From the NCBI GenBank assembly GCA_026398415.1, contig JAPLSY010000029.1, forward strand, positions 94,320 through 158,319: a stretch of DNA of 64,000 bases, read 5' to 3'. The notes below the pieces were generated by a model. It did not search any database and had not been told where the DNA came from. It worked only from the letters and a program-made list of their open reading frames with translations. The DNA is from Kiritimatiellota bacterium. GTDB lineage: Bacteria; Verrucomicrobiota; Kiritimatiellia; JAAZAB01. Both the position numbers and the translations under genes were made by a program. This document shows, one piece after another, positions 28,193 to 36,029 of the stretch (within the stretch, counting starts at the first letter, position 1; every line of letters starts with the position of its first letter).

Positions 28193-29704
28193 ATGCAATA
28201 CACAACCCTGAAAGACTACCTCGCGCTGGCCGGGGAATATGACCTGATCCCGGTCTGCAAGGAAATGCTGGCCGATCTCGAAACGCCGGTCTCCGTGCTC
28301 CGGCGTTTCGCGGATAATCCGAACGTGTTCCTGCTCGAAAGTATCGAGGGCGGTGAAACCTGGGGCCGCTATTCCTTCATCGGCGTCGAGCCTGAGCTTT
28401 TATTCGAAATCGAACACACCGACTCGCCTGGGCGTAGCGCTTCGGCGGAGCATGGCGTCACGGACCCGCAATTGCTCCGGCGTCTGCGGCCCGTGTACCA
28501 AGGCGTGCGCGCGGCCCCCATGCCGGGCCTGCCCCGCTTTTTCGGCGGAGCCGTGGGTTACATCGGCTACGAAGCCGTCCGCGAGTTTGAGCGCCTGCCG
28601 GCGCCCAAGCCGGTCCGTGGCGGGAGCCGGCCGATCAGCCGCTTCCTGAAAGTGGATAACCTGATCGTGTTCGATAACCTGCGCCACACGATCAAGATCA
28701 TTGTCTGTTCCCGCCCCGCCGACCAGGCTACGCCGGCACAGGCCTATGAAGCTGCCTGCCGGAAAATTGCGGCCATCGAGACGATCCTCCAACAACCGGC
28801 GCCGCGCACCGAAAACCGCGTCTATCCGCCGGTGGCGTTTACCTCCAATATGACGAGCGCCCAGTACCAGGCCATCGTCCGCAAAGCCAAGGAATACATT
28901 GTGGCCGGGGATATCATTCAGGTGGTCCCAAGTCAGCGGTTCAGCGCCCGCTCGGAGGTGCCGCCTTTCCAACTGTATCGCGCCCTGCGCCTGCTGAACC
29001 CCTCGCCCTACCTTTATTTCCTCAAGATCGGCAATCAGGCCCTGGTGGGCTCTTCGCCGGAAGTCATGGTGCGGCTCACGGGCAACCGCGTGGAACTGCG
29101 GCCCATTGCCGGCACGCGCCCGCGCGGCGCCACCGAACAGCAGGACCGCCAGCTGGCCGATGAACTGCTCGCCGACGGCAAGGAAAAGGCCGAGCACATT
29201 ATGCTGGTGGACTTGGGTCGCAACGATCTTGGACGCGTGGCCGAAACCGGCAGTGTGCAGGTGCGCGATTACATGATGATCGAACGCTACAGCCACGTCA
29301 TGCATATTGTCTCGCATGTGGAAGCCATCCTGCGCCAGGGCTGCGATGCCGCCGACGTGCTCCGCGCCACTTTTCCCGCCGGCACGCTCTCGGGTGCGCC
29401 CAAAATCCGCGCCATGGAAATCATCCACGAACTGGAGAGCGAACCGCGCGGGGCCTATGGCGGCGCGCTGGGCTACATCAGCTACGACGGCAGCATGGAT
29501 TTTGCCATCACGATCCGCACCCTGGAAATCGCCGGCGGCACCATTGCCATCCAGGCCGGCGGTGGCGTTGTCTACAATTCCGACCCGCAAAAGGAATTCG
29601 AAGAGACCTGTCACAAGGCGCGCGGCATGCAAAACGCCGTGGCCCTGGCCGCTAACGGACTCCAACTGGAGGAGACCATTAGCCATTCCGGAGATAAGCA
29701 ATGA
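28193..29704 (+). CDS. trpE: Anthranilate synthase component I
   Basis: TrpE converts chorismate to anthranilate with the glutamine amidotransferase TrpG. The protein has 503 residues. The N-terminal half has the tryptophan feedback-binding motif LLESIEGGETWGRYSFIG, so feedback inhibition is likely retained. The C-terminal chorismate-binding half has LVDLGRNDLGRVA, FPAGTLSGAPKIRAMEIIHE, GYISYDGSMDFAITIRT and AGGGVVYNSDPQKEFEE. Residues about 78-88 (SPGRSASAEHG), from GGCGTAGCGCTTCGGCGGAG-like DNA, look like a small insertion. It is the first gene of trpEGDCFBA and overlaps trpG by ATGA. Confidence 0.97.
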   Translation: MQYTTLKDYLALAGEYDLIPVCKEMLADLETPVSVLRRFADNPNVFLLESIEGGETWGRYSFIGVEPELLFEIEHTDSPGRSASAEHGVTDPQLLRRLRPVYQGVRAAPMPGLPRFFGGAVGYIGYEAVREFERLPAPKPVRGGSRPISRFLKVDNLIVFDNLRHTIKIIVCSRPADQATPAQAYEAACRKIAAIETILQQPAPRTENRVYPPVAFTSNMTSAQYQAIVRKAKEYIVAGDIIQVVPSQRFSARSEVPPFQLYRALRLLNPSPYLYFLKIGNQALVGSSPEVMVRLTGNRVELRPIAGTRPRGATEQQDRQLADELLADGKEKAEHIMLVDLGRNDLGRVAETGSVQVRDYMMIERYSHVMHIVSHVEAILRQGCDAADVLRATFPAGTLSGAPKIRAMEIIHELESEPRGAYGGALGYISYDGSMDFAITIRTLEIAGGTIAIQAGGGVVYNSDPQKEFEETCHKARGMQNAVALAANGLQLEETISHSGDKQ

Positions 29705-30288
29705 TTGTGCTCATTGATAATTACGATTCGTTCACCTACAACCTGGTGCATGCGCTCGGCGCGCTGGGTGCCGAAATCCAGGTGTTCCGTAACGACGCCG
29801 TCACGGTGGATGCCGTGGTCGCTTTGCGCCCGCAGGCCATGATCATCTCGCCGGGACCTTGCACACCCGAGAAAGCCGGAATTTCCGTGGCATTGATCCG
29901 CCGGCTGTCCGGCACTGTCCCGCTCCTGGGCGTATGTCTGGGCCACCAGGCGATCGGCGCGGCCTTCGGCGCACGGGTGGTCGGCGCTAAGCAGATCATG
30001 CATGGCAAAACGTCGCTCATTCATCACACCGGCCAGGGATTGTATCAGGGGCTTAAGAATCCGTTTGTAGCCGGGCGCTATCATTCCCTGGCCATTATGC
30101 GCGCCGGCCTGCCCCCGGAACTGGTGATTGAGGCCACCAGCGAGGACGATGAAATCATGGGCCTGCGCCACAGCCGGCATGCAACCTACGGTGTCCAGTT
30201 TCATCCGGAATCAATTCTGACGCCGAGCGGCAAGCACTTGCTCCGCAACTTTCTGGATCTGGCCGCGGCGCCCACTGGAAAAGCATAA
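29701..30288 (+). CDS. trpG: Anthranilate synthase component II (glutamine amidotransferase)
   Basis: TrpG supplies ammonia from glutamine to TrpE. The protein has 195 residues of the class I amidotransferase type. It starts MIVLIDNYDSFTYNL. The oxyanion strand is ISPGPCTPEKAG; the catalytic Cys is in LLGVCLGHQAIGAAFG; the His-Glu pair is in YGVQFHPESILTP. It overlaps the trpE stop (ATGA at 29701), so the two subunits are coupled. It could also serve 4-amino-4-deoxychorismate synthesis, as in many bacteria with one such subunit. A heptamer-repeat spacer separates it from trpD. Confidence 0.96.
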   Translation: MIVLIDNYDSFTYNLVHALGALGAEIQVFRNDAVTVDAVVALRPQAMIISPGPCTPEKAGISVALIRRLSGTVPLLGVCLGHQAIGAAFGARVVGAKQIMHGKTSLIHHTGQGLYQGLKNPFVAGRYHSLAIMRAGLPPELVIEATSEDDEIMGLRHSRHATYGVQFHPESILTPSGKHLLRNFLDLAAAPTGKA

Positions 30289-30443
30289 GACAGACACCAG
30301 ACGACAGACGCCGGACGACAGACCGGAAAAGACGGAAGACAGATGCCGGATAACGGAATAGGAACAAAGAACAACTAGTAACAGTTGCGTTTGGCATGAG
30401 CAGCTATAGGCAGACAAGTTGACCAAGAACAGAAAAGGACACC
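30289..30443 (+). repeat. Heptamer-repeat spacer (trpG - trpD)
   Basis: The whole 155-base gap reads in 7-base words from the base after the trpG stop: GACAGAC ACCAGAC, then GACAGAC GCCGGAC, later AACGGAA and AAAGAAC. Words drift, but GA/GAC stays at a fixed phase for roughly the first 90 bases. The last part before trpD is more degenerate. Confidence 0.75.
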
Positions 30444-31448
30444 ATGCAACACGTTCTGCAAAAACTCATTGACCGCCAGGACCTGGCCGCATCCGAAGCC
30501 GGCACGGTGTTCGACCAGCTCATGGATGGACGGCTCACGCCGGCACAGATTGGCGCGTTTCTGACCGCCCTGCGCATGAAGGGCGAATCCGTGGAGGAAT
30601 TAATCGGCGCCGCATCCGCCATGCGGCGGCACGCCGTACTGATTGACACCGGCGGCCTGCCGGTTGTGGACACCTGCGGCACAGGCGGGGACCGCGCGGG
30701 CACATTCAACATTTCCACCACGGCCGCGTTGGTTGTGGCCGGCGCAGGCGTCCCGGTGGCCAAGCACGGCAACCGGGCGGTCACCAGTCAATGCGGCTCG
30801 GCCGACGTCCTGGTTGCGCTGGGCATTAATATCGAGGCGCCGCCGGAAACCGTGGAGGAATGCCTCCGCGCTATCGGGATCGGTTTTCTATTTGCCCCCC
30901 GCCTGCATCCGGCCATGAAGCATGCCGTCCCCGTGCGTCGGGAATTGGGCATCCGCACCATTTTTAATATGCTGGGGCCATTGACCAATCCGGCCAACGC
31001 CCGCGGGCAAATCCTGGGCGTGTTTGCGCCGGAACTGACCGAAAGTTTCGCCGCCGTTCTGCGCGCCCTGGGCAGCAAGCGGGTCTTCATTGTGCATGGC
31101 CGGGACGGCCTGGACGAAATCACGGTCACTACAACGACGCGCGTCACGGAATTGCGCGACGGCCGCCTGCGCACGTACGAACTGGACCCGCTCCCGCTCA
31201 TCGGCGCCTATCATTCGGTGGATGCCCTGCGGGGCGGTTCTCCGGAAGTAAACGCGGCGATTACCCGCCGCGTGCTTGCGGGCGAAAGCGGTGCCGCGCG
31301 CGATATTGTGCTGCTCAATGCGGCCGCCGGCATCGTCGCCGGCGGTAAAGCCGATGACCTGCACCAAGGCTTTGAACTGGCAAAAATCTCCATTGACAGC
31401 GGCCAGGCTGCTGCCAAGCTGCAGGCACTGATCGAACACACAAAATAA
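30444..31448 (+). CDS. trpD: Anthranilate phosphoribosyltransferase
   Basis: TrpD joins anthranilate and PRPP. The protein has 334 residues. Landmarks are the N-terminal helical domain MQHVLQKLIDRQDLAASEAG with GAFLTALRMKGESVEEL, then the PRPP site VDTCGTGGDRAGTFNISTT, then VPVAKHGNRAVTSQCGSADV, RTIFNMLGPLTNPANA and VHGRDGLDEIT. The ATG at 30444 follows AGAAAAGGACACC (AGGA). It is the third gene of the tryptophan operon. Confidence 0.97.
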   Translation: MQHVLQKLIDRQDLAASEAGTVFDQLMDGRLTPAQIGAFLTALRMKGESVEELIGAASAMRRHAVLIDTGGLPVVDTCGTGGDRAGTFNISTTAALVVAGAGVPVAKHGNRAVTSQCGSADVLVALGINIEAPPETVEECLRAIGIGFLFAPRLHPAMKHAVPVRRELGIRTIFNMLGPLTNPANARGQILGVFAPELTESFAAVLRALGSKRVFIVHGRDGLDEITVTTTTRVTELRDGRLRTYELDPLPLIGAYHSVDALRGGSPEVNAAITRRVLAGESGAARDIVLLNAAAGIVAGGKADDLHQGFELAKISIDSGQAAAKLQALIEHTK

Positions 31449-31565
31449 ATGAAGAATTAAAAATGCAGAATGCAGAAACATTTAATCAGGCCCCGAAGCG
31501 GAGCGATTTGCGTCTTCCATATTCTTCATTCTGCATTCTGCATTCTACATTCTGCATTTCTTAAA
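31449..31565. repeat. Heptamer-repeat spacer with inverted halves (trpD - trpC)
   Basis: The first half runs in plus-strand words ATGCAGA ATGCAGA; the second half is the reverse-complement type GCATTCT GCATTCT, both with period 7. The two halves can pair (GCAGAATGCAGAA with TTCTGCATTCTGC), forming a long hairpin with a loop of about 60 bases inside the trp mRNA. It reaches to four bases before the trpC ATG and leaves no ribosome site. Confidence 0.75.
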
Positions 31566-32360
31566 ATGAACTCTTTTCTCCAATCCATCATGGCTGAGCG
31601 GCGCAACGATGCCCGGCAGGCAAGCGCGCATCTGCCGCTTGAGCGCCTGGAAAAGATCGTCGCGGAGCTTCCCAAGATCAGGAGCTTAAAGGCGCGGCTG
31701 ACCTGTGTGCAAGCGCGCGGCCGCCAGGCGGCCATCATCGCTGAGGTGAAGAAGGCGAGCCCATCGGCGGGCCTGTTGTGCAAAGCATATGATCCGGCGG
31801 CTCTGGCCAGGACTTATGAGCAGGCGGGAGCGGCCGGCATTTCGGTGCTGACGGAGCCCCGGCATTTCCTTGGCCGGGATGAGGACCTGAAACAGGTCCG
31901 CCAGGCGGTGAATCTGCCGATATTGCGCAAAGATTTTATGTCCGATCCTTACCAGGTCTTTGAGACGCGGGCGTTGGGTGCGGATGTCATCCTGCTGATT
32001 GCGGCGGGCCTGGAAGATAATTTATTGAAGGAACTTTATAGCATTGCCCTGGCCATTGGACTGGATGTGATCGTAGAGGTGCATACGCGGAACGAAATGG
32101 ACCGCGTCCTCCCGCTTGACCAGGCCATCATAGGCGTCAACAGCCGGGACTTGAATACGCTGAAGACCGACCTGGAGCAAGCCCGGGGCCTGGCGCCCCT
32201 GATTCCACCGGGGCGCCTGGCAATCGCCGAAAGCGGCATAAAAAGCCGGCGCGATATTGATGACCTGCAGGCACGTGGGTACAAGGGCTTTCTAATCGGC
32301 GAAACGCTCATGAAGTCGGACAACGTGGCCGCAACCCTGCGCGAATTATCAGGCAGCTAA
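31566..32360 (+). CDS. trpC: Indole-3-glycerol phosphate synthase
   Basis: TrpC closes the indole ring. The protein has 264 residues and a TIM-barrel fold. Landmarks are AIIAEVKKASPSAGLL, AYDPAALARTYEQAGAAGIS, VLTEPRHFLGRDEDLKQVR, LPILRKDFMSDPYQVFETRA, LDVIVEVHTRNEMDRVL, IIGVNSRDLNTLKTDL and LAIAESGIKSRRDIDDL. The start at ATG 31566 gives the family N-terminus; the frame is open upstream through the heptamer repeat, but that stretch (FHILHSAFCILHSAF) is repeat-encoded. No Shine-Dalgarno is visible, so initiation may depend on the hairpin or on coupling. Confidence 0.96.
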   Translation: MNSFLQSIMAERRNDARQASAHLPLERLEKIVAELPKIRSLKARLTCVQARGRQAAIIAEVKKASPSAGLLCKAYDPAALARTYEQAGAAGISVLTEPRHFLGRDEDLKQVRQAVNLPILRKDFMSDPYQVFETRALGADVILLIAAGLEDNLLKELYSIALAIGLDVIVEVHTRNEMDRVLPLDQAIIGVNSRDLNTLKTDLEQARGLAPLIPPGRLAIAESGIKSRRDIDDLQARGYKGFLIGETLMKSDNVAATLRELSGS

Positions 32361-32364
32361 CGCC

Positions 32365-33024
32365 ATGCGTCGAACAACCGAAATCAAAATTTGCGGATTG
32401 ACCAATCTGCCGGATGCCCGCATGGCGCTGGACGCGGGGGTGGATTACCTGGGATTTGTGCTGTACGAGCGATCGCCCCGCCGCATTATGCCCGGCGCCT
32501 TGCGCCGCCTGTTGGATCGGCTGCCGTCCGGCGCGCGGGCCATTGCCGTCTTTGTGAATGCGCACCGCGAACTTGTGGAAGTGCTGGCGCGCGATTGCCG
32601 CTTTCATGCCGTTCAACTCCATGGTGATGAGCGCTTGGCCGATTGGATCGATATGCCGGTTCCGGTCTGGCGTGCCGCGCGGCTGCGTCATGGCAAACCC
32701 GACCCTGCGCCGGACCAATGGCCGACAGCACGTTACGTGCTGGATGCCACTGTCCGTGGCCGCTATGGAGGAACCGGCCGGACAACAGACTGGGTCATGG
32801 CGGCCAAACTGGCCCGCCAGGCGCCGCTGATGCTGGCCGGAGGCCTGACCCCGAGCAATGTCGCCGAAGCGATTCGTATTGTCGCCCCACTGGGCGTGGA
32901 TACGGCCAGTGGCGTGGAAAAAGCGCCCGGTAAAAAAGATCATCGCAAAGTGGCGGCCTTTATCAAGGCCGTGAGAGAAGCCCGGACAGACAAAGAATTT
33001 CAACAAGGAGATAGGAGTTCATAA
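32365..33024 (+). CDS. trpF: Phosphoribosylanthranilate isomerase
   Basis: TrpF isomerises phosphoribosylanthranilate. The protein has 219 residues. Landmarks are [19 protein letters not shown] with the catalytic Cys, [48 protein letters not shown], and [16 protein letters not shown] followed by [19 protein letters not shown]. The TAA overlaps the trpB start (TAATG). It starts five bases after trpC and is the fifth gene of the operon. Confidence 0.96.
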   Translation: MRRTTEIKICGLTNLPDARMALDAGVDYLGFVLYERSPRRIMPGALRRLLDRLPSGARAIAVFVNAHRELVEVLARDCRFHAVQLHGDERLADWIDMPVPVWRAARLRHGKPDPAPDQWPTARYVLDATVRGRYGGTGRTTDWVMAAKLARQAPLMLAGGLTPSNVAEAIRIVAPLGVDTASGVEKAPGKKDHRKVAAFIKAVREARTDKEFQQGDRSS

Positions 33025-34223
33025 TGAAACACGAACCTGATACCCGGGGCCATTTCGGTCCTTATGGCGGACGCTATGTGGCCGAGACACTGATGCCGGC
33101 CCTCATCGAGTTGGAGCAAGCTTATCGGAAGGCGGTGAAGGATCCCGCATTTCACAAGTTGTTTAATGCCATCCTGCGGGATTACGTGGGGCGGCCTTCG
33201 CCGCTTTATTTGGCCGAGCGCCTGACAAAAGCCTATGGCGGTGCGCGCCTTTATCTCAAACGCGAGGACCTGAATCATACCGGCGCCCACAAGATCAACA
33301 ACACGATCGGCCAAGCCCTGCTGGCCCGCCGCATGGGCAAAACGCGCCTCATGGCTGAAACGGGCGCCGGCCAGCACGGTGTGGCCACCGCCACGGCAGC
33401 GGCCCTGTTCGGGATGGAATGCGAGGTGTTCATGGGCGCGGAAGACATCCGGCGCCAGGCACCCAACGTTCAGCGCATGCAGTTCCTTGGCGCTACTGTT
33501 CATCCTGTGCACAGCGGCACGGCAACCCTCAAGGACGCCATGAGCGAGGCCATGCGCGCCTGGGTTGCGCGCGTGGACGACACCTTTTACGTTATCGGTT
33601 CCGTGGCCGGCCCGCATCCCTATCCCAGCATGGTGCGGACTTTTCAAAGCGTGATCGGCACGGAAACCCGCGCGCAAATACTTGAAAAAACCGGGCGCCT
33701 GCCGGATATGATTATTGCCTGCGTTGGCGGCGGCAGTAATGCGGCCGGCATTTTTTCGGCTTTCCTGGACGATTCCAAAGTCCGGCTGGTCGGCGTCGAG
33801 GCCGCGGGTTTCGGCATCCGCACCGGCAAACACGCCGCCAGCATCGGGGCGGGCCGCATCGGCATCCTGCACGGCTCTAAAAGTTATTTGCTCCAGGATG
33901 ATGACGGCCAGGTGCAGAACGCGCACTCGATCAGCGCCGGCTTGGATTACCCCGGCGTCGGGCCGCAACATGCCCACTGGGCCGACACTGCTCGGGTTGA
34001 ATATTGTTCCATCACCGATACCGAAGCTCTGCGGGCATTCGACGATCTCACCCGCCTGGAAGGAATTCTGCCGGCGCTGGAATCGAGCCACGCCCTGGCC
34101 GAAGCCAAAAAACGGGCGCACAAACTGGGCGCCCGCGCCACGATTGTCATCAACCTGTCCGGCCGCGGCGACAAGGACCTGGACAACATCGTTTCGTATA
34201 AACAAAAACACAGGAAGCATTGA
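33024..34223 (+). CDS. trpB: Tryptophan synthase beta chain
   Basis: TrpB condenses indole and serine using PLP. The protein has 399 residues. Landmarks are [19 protein letters not shown], the PLP-lysine motif [75 protein letters not shown] and [14 protein letters not shown]. It is the TrpB1 type that works with TrpA, which follows directly. The start overlaps the trpF stop and AGATAGGAG lies upstream. Confidence 0.97.
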   Translation: MKHEPDTRGHFGPYGGRYVAETLMPALIELEQAYRKAVKDPAFHKLFNAILRDYVGRPSPLYLAERLTKAYGGARLYLKREDLNHTGAHKINNTIGQALLARRMGKTRLMAETGAGQHGVATATAAALFGMECEVFMGAEDIRRQAPNVQRMQFLGATVHPVHSGTATLKDAMSEAMRAWVARVDDTFYVIGSVAGPHPYPSMVRTFQSVIGTETRAQILEKTGRLPDMIIACVGGGSNAAGIFSAFLDDSKVRLVGVEAAGFGIRTGKHAASIGAGRIGILHGSKSYLLQDDDGQVQNAHSISAGLDYPGVGPQHAHWADTARVEYCSITDTEALRAFDDLTRLEGILPALESSHALAEAKKRAHKLGARATIVINLSGRGDKDLDNIVSYKQKHRKH

Positions 34224-34233
34224 GGCAATTATC

Positions 34234-35040
34234 GTGAACCGAATCACACAAACATTCCAAACATTGCGGATGCAAGGTCGCAAAGCGCTGATCGGCTACC
34301 TGACGGCGGGCGATCCGGACTTGAAAACCTCGGAGCGGAATATACGCTTGGCGTTGGCCAATGGGCTGGACATCCTGGAACTTGGCGTGCCTTTTTCCGA
34401 TCCAACGGCCGACGGGCCCGTCATCCAGGCCGCGGGCCAGCGCGCCCTGGCGTCCGGCGCGAACCTGAAACAGATCCTGGCCATGGCCGCGCGCCTGCGC
34501 CGCTCGTTCAAGACCCCGATGATCCTGTTCAGTTATGCCAATCCGCTGTTCCGGTACGGGTATAATGCCTTGTGCCGGGACGCGGCCCGGGCGGGGATTG
34601 ACGGGCTCTTGGTGGTAGATCTGCCGTACGAAGAATCGGCCGAACTGCGTACGCCGATGAAACGCCACGGGCTGTTGTTTATTCAACTCATTGCGCCGAC
34701 TACCTCGCCGGAACGGGCCCGGAGATTGCTGGCGGAAGCGGACGGGTTCGTCTATTATATCCTGGTAAAAGGCGTAACCGGCCTGCGCAAGCGGCGAGTG
34801 CTTCCGCCGCAGGCGGATCCGCCTATGGCGGAAAACACAAAGAAAAATATTGATCGTCTGCGAACCTGCACGGATCTGCCCATTGCCGCCGGGTTCGGTA
34901 TCGGCGACGGCGCCCAGGCGCGCGAAGCAGCGCGGCATGCCGATGCCGTTGTGGTCGGCAGTGCGCTGGTAGAGGCGGCCCGCAAAGGCCGGCTGGCCGA
35001 GCTGGTGCGCGAACTGGCCGCCGCCGTGCATGGGGTATAA
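34234..35040 (+). CDS. trpA: Tryptophan synthase alpha chain, with palindrome-encoded insertion
   Basis: TrpA cleaves indole-3-glycerol phosphate to indole, which passes to TrpB. The protein has 268 residues. GTG 34234 follows GAGG and gives VNRITQTFQTLRMQGRKALI. Catalytic Glu and Asp lie in LELGVPFSDPTADGPVIQ; other landmarks are ILFSYANPLFRYGYNALC, FIQLIAPTTSPERARRL and PIAAGFGIGDGAQARE. After VKGVTGLRKRR there are extra residues, LPPQADPPMAENTK, encoded by an imperfect 32-base palindrome at 34802-34833. They fall in the mobile loop after GVTG, so activity may be kept. Confidence 0.96.
   Translation: MNRITQTFQTLRMQGRKALIGYLTAGDPDLKTSERNIRLALANGLDILELGVPFSDPTADGPVIQAAGQRALASGANLKQILAMAARLRRSFKTPMILFSYANPLFRYGYNALCRDAARAGIDGLLVVDLPYEESAELRTPMKRHGLLFIQLIAPTTSPERARRLLAEADGFVYYILVKGVTGLRKRRVLPPQADPPMAENTKKNIDRLRTCTDLPIAAGFGIGDGAQAREAARHADAVVVGSALVEAARKGRLAELVRELAAAVHGV
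34802..34833. repeat. Imperfect palindrome inserted in trpA
   Basis: TTCCGCCGCAGGCGGA followed by TCCGCCTATGGCGGAA: the two halves are reverse complements except for two central positions in each arm. It encodes LPPQADPPMAE-type residues not expected in TrpA. The GGCGGA/TCCGCC words recall the repeat unit found in dnaG. Confidence 0.8.
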
Positions 35041-35043
35041 AAC

Positions 35044-35784
35044 ATGACCACTGAATATATTTATGGCATCAATCCGGCCTTCGAGGTCGTGCGCGCTCGG
35101 CGTCGCGCGATTCAAAAGGCCTATTTCGGGCCGAGCGGCGCAGCCGGTTCCCGGCGCCGCAAACTGACCGAACTATTGAACGAAACCAGGGTGCCGGTGG
35201 AGGCCACCGATAAGCGCCGGCTCTTCGATCTATGCCGGACAACGGAGCACCAGGGTGTCGTACTGGAAACGGAATCATATCCCTACGTCTCCCTGGAGGA
35301 CCTGCAGGCGGCCGACCGTTTGCTGTTGATTGACAACGTGGAAGACCCCCAGAATGTCGGCGCCATTTTGCGCAGCGCCGAAATTTTCGGCTGGCATAAT
35401 GTGCTGTTGGCCAATCGAGGCGTTCCGGAAATCTATCCCTCGGTGGTCAAGGCTTCCTCCGGCGCCACTGAATATCTCAGGATTGCCCGGGACCATACCG
35501 CCAACGAATACGTCAAGGTACTCTTGCCGCTGGGGTTCACGCTTGTGGCCCTGGACGCGCGTGGCAAGGAAGACCTTCAGCGTCTGAGCGAACGGAATCC
35601 GAAGAAGATGCTGCTTGTGATTGGCGGCGAGCATAGGGCGGTAGGCCAGCACATTCTTAACCAGACCCATCACCTTGTGAGCATTCCCCAGCAGGGACGC
35701 ATCACGTCGCTCAACGCCTCGGTAGCGGCGGGCATTGCGCTCTTTATGTTACGGTCATGCGCGCCCACCGGTGAAGCGTCCTGA
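35044..35784 (+). CDS. rlmB: SpoU-family 23S rRNA 2'-O-methyltransferase (RlmB-like)
   Basis: A 246-residue SPOUT methyltransferase. RlmB methylates the ribose of G2251 in 23S rRNA; assignment to that exact site is by resemblance. The N-terminal substrate domain is YIYGINPAFEVVRARR. SpoU motifs are LLIDNVEDPQNVGAILRSAE (motif 1), MLLVIGGEHRAVG (motif 2) and VSIPQQGRITSLNASVAAG (motif 3). It begins three bases after trpA and so is probably co-transcribed with the trp genes; no functional link is known. Confidence 0.9.
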   Translation: MTTEYIYGINPAFEVVRARRRAIQKAYFGPSGAAGSRRRKLTELLNETRVPVEATDKRRLFDLCRTTEHQGVVLETESYPYVSLEDLQAADRLLLIDNVEDPQNVGAILRSAEIFGWHNVLLANRGVPEIYPSVVKASSGATEYLRIARDHTANEYVKVLLPLGFTLVALDARGKEDLQRLSERNPKKMLLVIGGEHRAVGQHILNQTHHLVSIPQQGRITSLNASVAAGIALFMLRSCAPTGEAS

Positions 35785-35812
35785 GCAGTGCCAATTCCAA
35801 AAGCGACCCCTG

Positions 35813-35871
35813 TCTTATCCAACTCATATCCTGTTGATCCTGTCAAAAGATTATCGCTCAAACGGGATCAA
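35813..35871. repeat. 59-bp direct repeat, left copy
   Basis: Begins TCTTATCCAACTCATATCCT and ends CAAACGGGATCAA. It matches 38121-38179 in the same orientation with three mismatches in 59 bases. The pair brackets the glycosidase lipoprotein gene, like the flanks of an inserted cassette. Confidence 0.9.
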
Positions 35872-36029
35872 AAGGAAGTAGGGTGGAAAACGGGCTGAAT
35901 TTTGACAAGTTGGTTTGGCGTATGGCGCCTGAGTGGGCGCCAAAAACTGTTACCTTGATTTGAACCATGCCGGATTTTGTGCTTCGACGCTATAGTAACC
36001 CGTGAACCAATCATGAAAGGAGCGGGAAG

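Noticed and set aside
28424..28455. A palindromic insertion in trpE like those in trpA and prmC
   Set aside because: The DNA has GGCG/CGCC words and extra residues, but I cannot draw a clear inverted repeat; noted only in the trpE entry.
28400..29701. A 433-codon open frame on the minus strand
   Set aside because: It is antisense to trpE, has no ribosome site and no recognisable protein motifs; it is a by-product of GC-rich codon use.
33000..34283. A 427-codon open frame on the minus strand
   Set aside because: Antisense to trpB and the start of trpA; those genes are certain, and the frame shows no family features.
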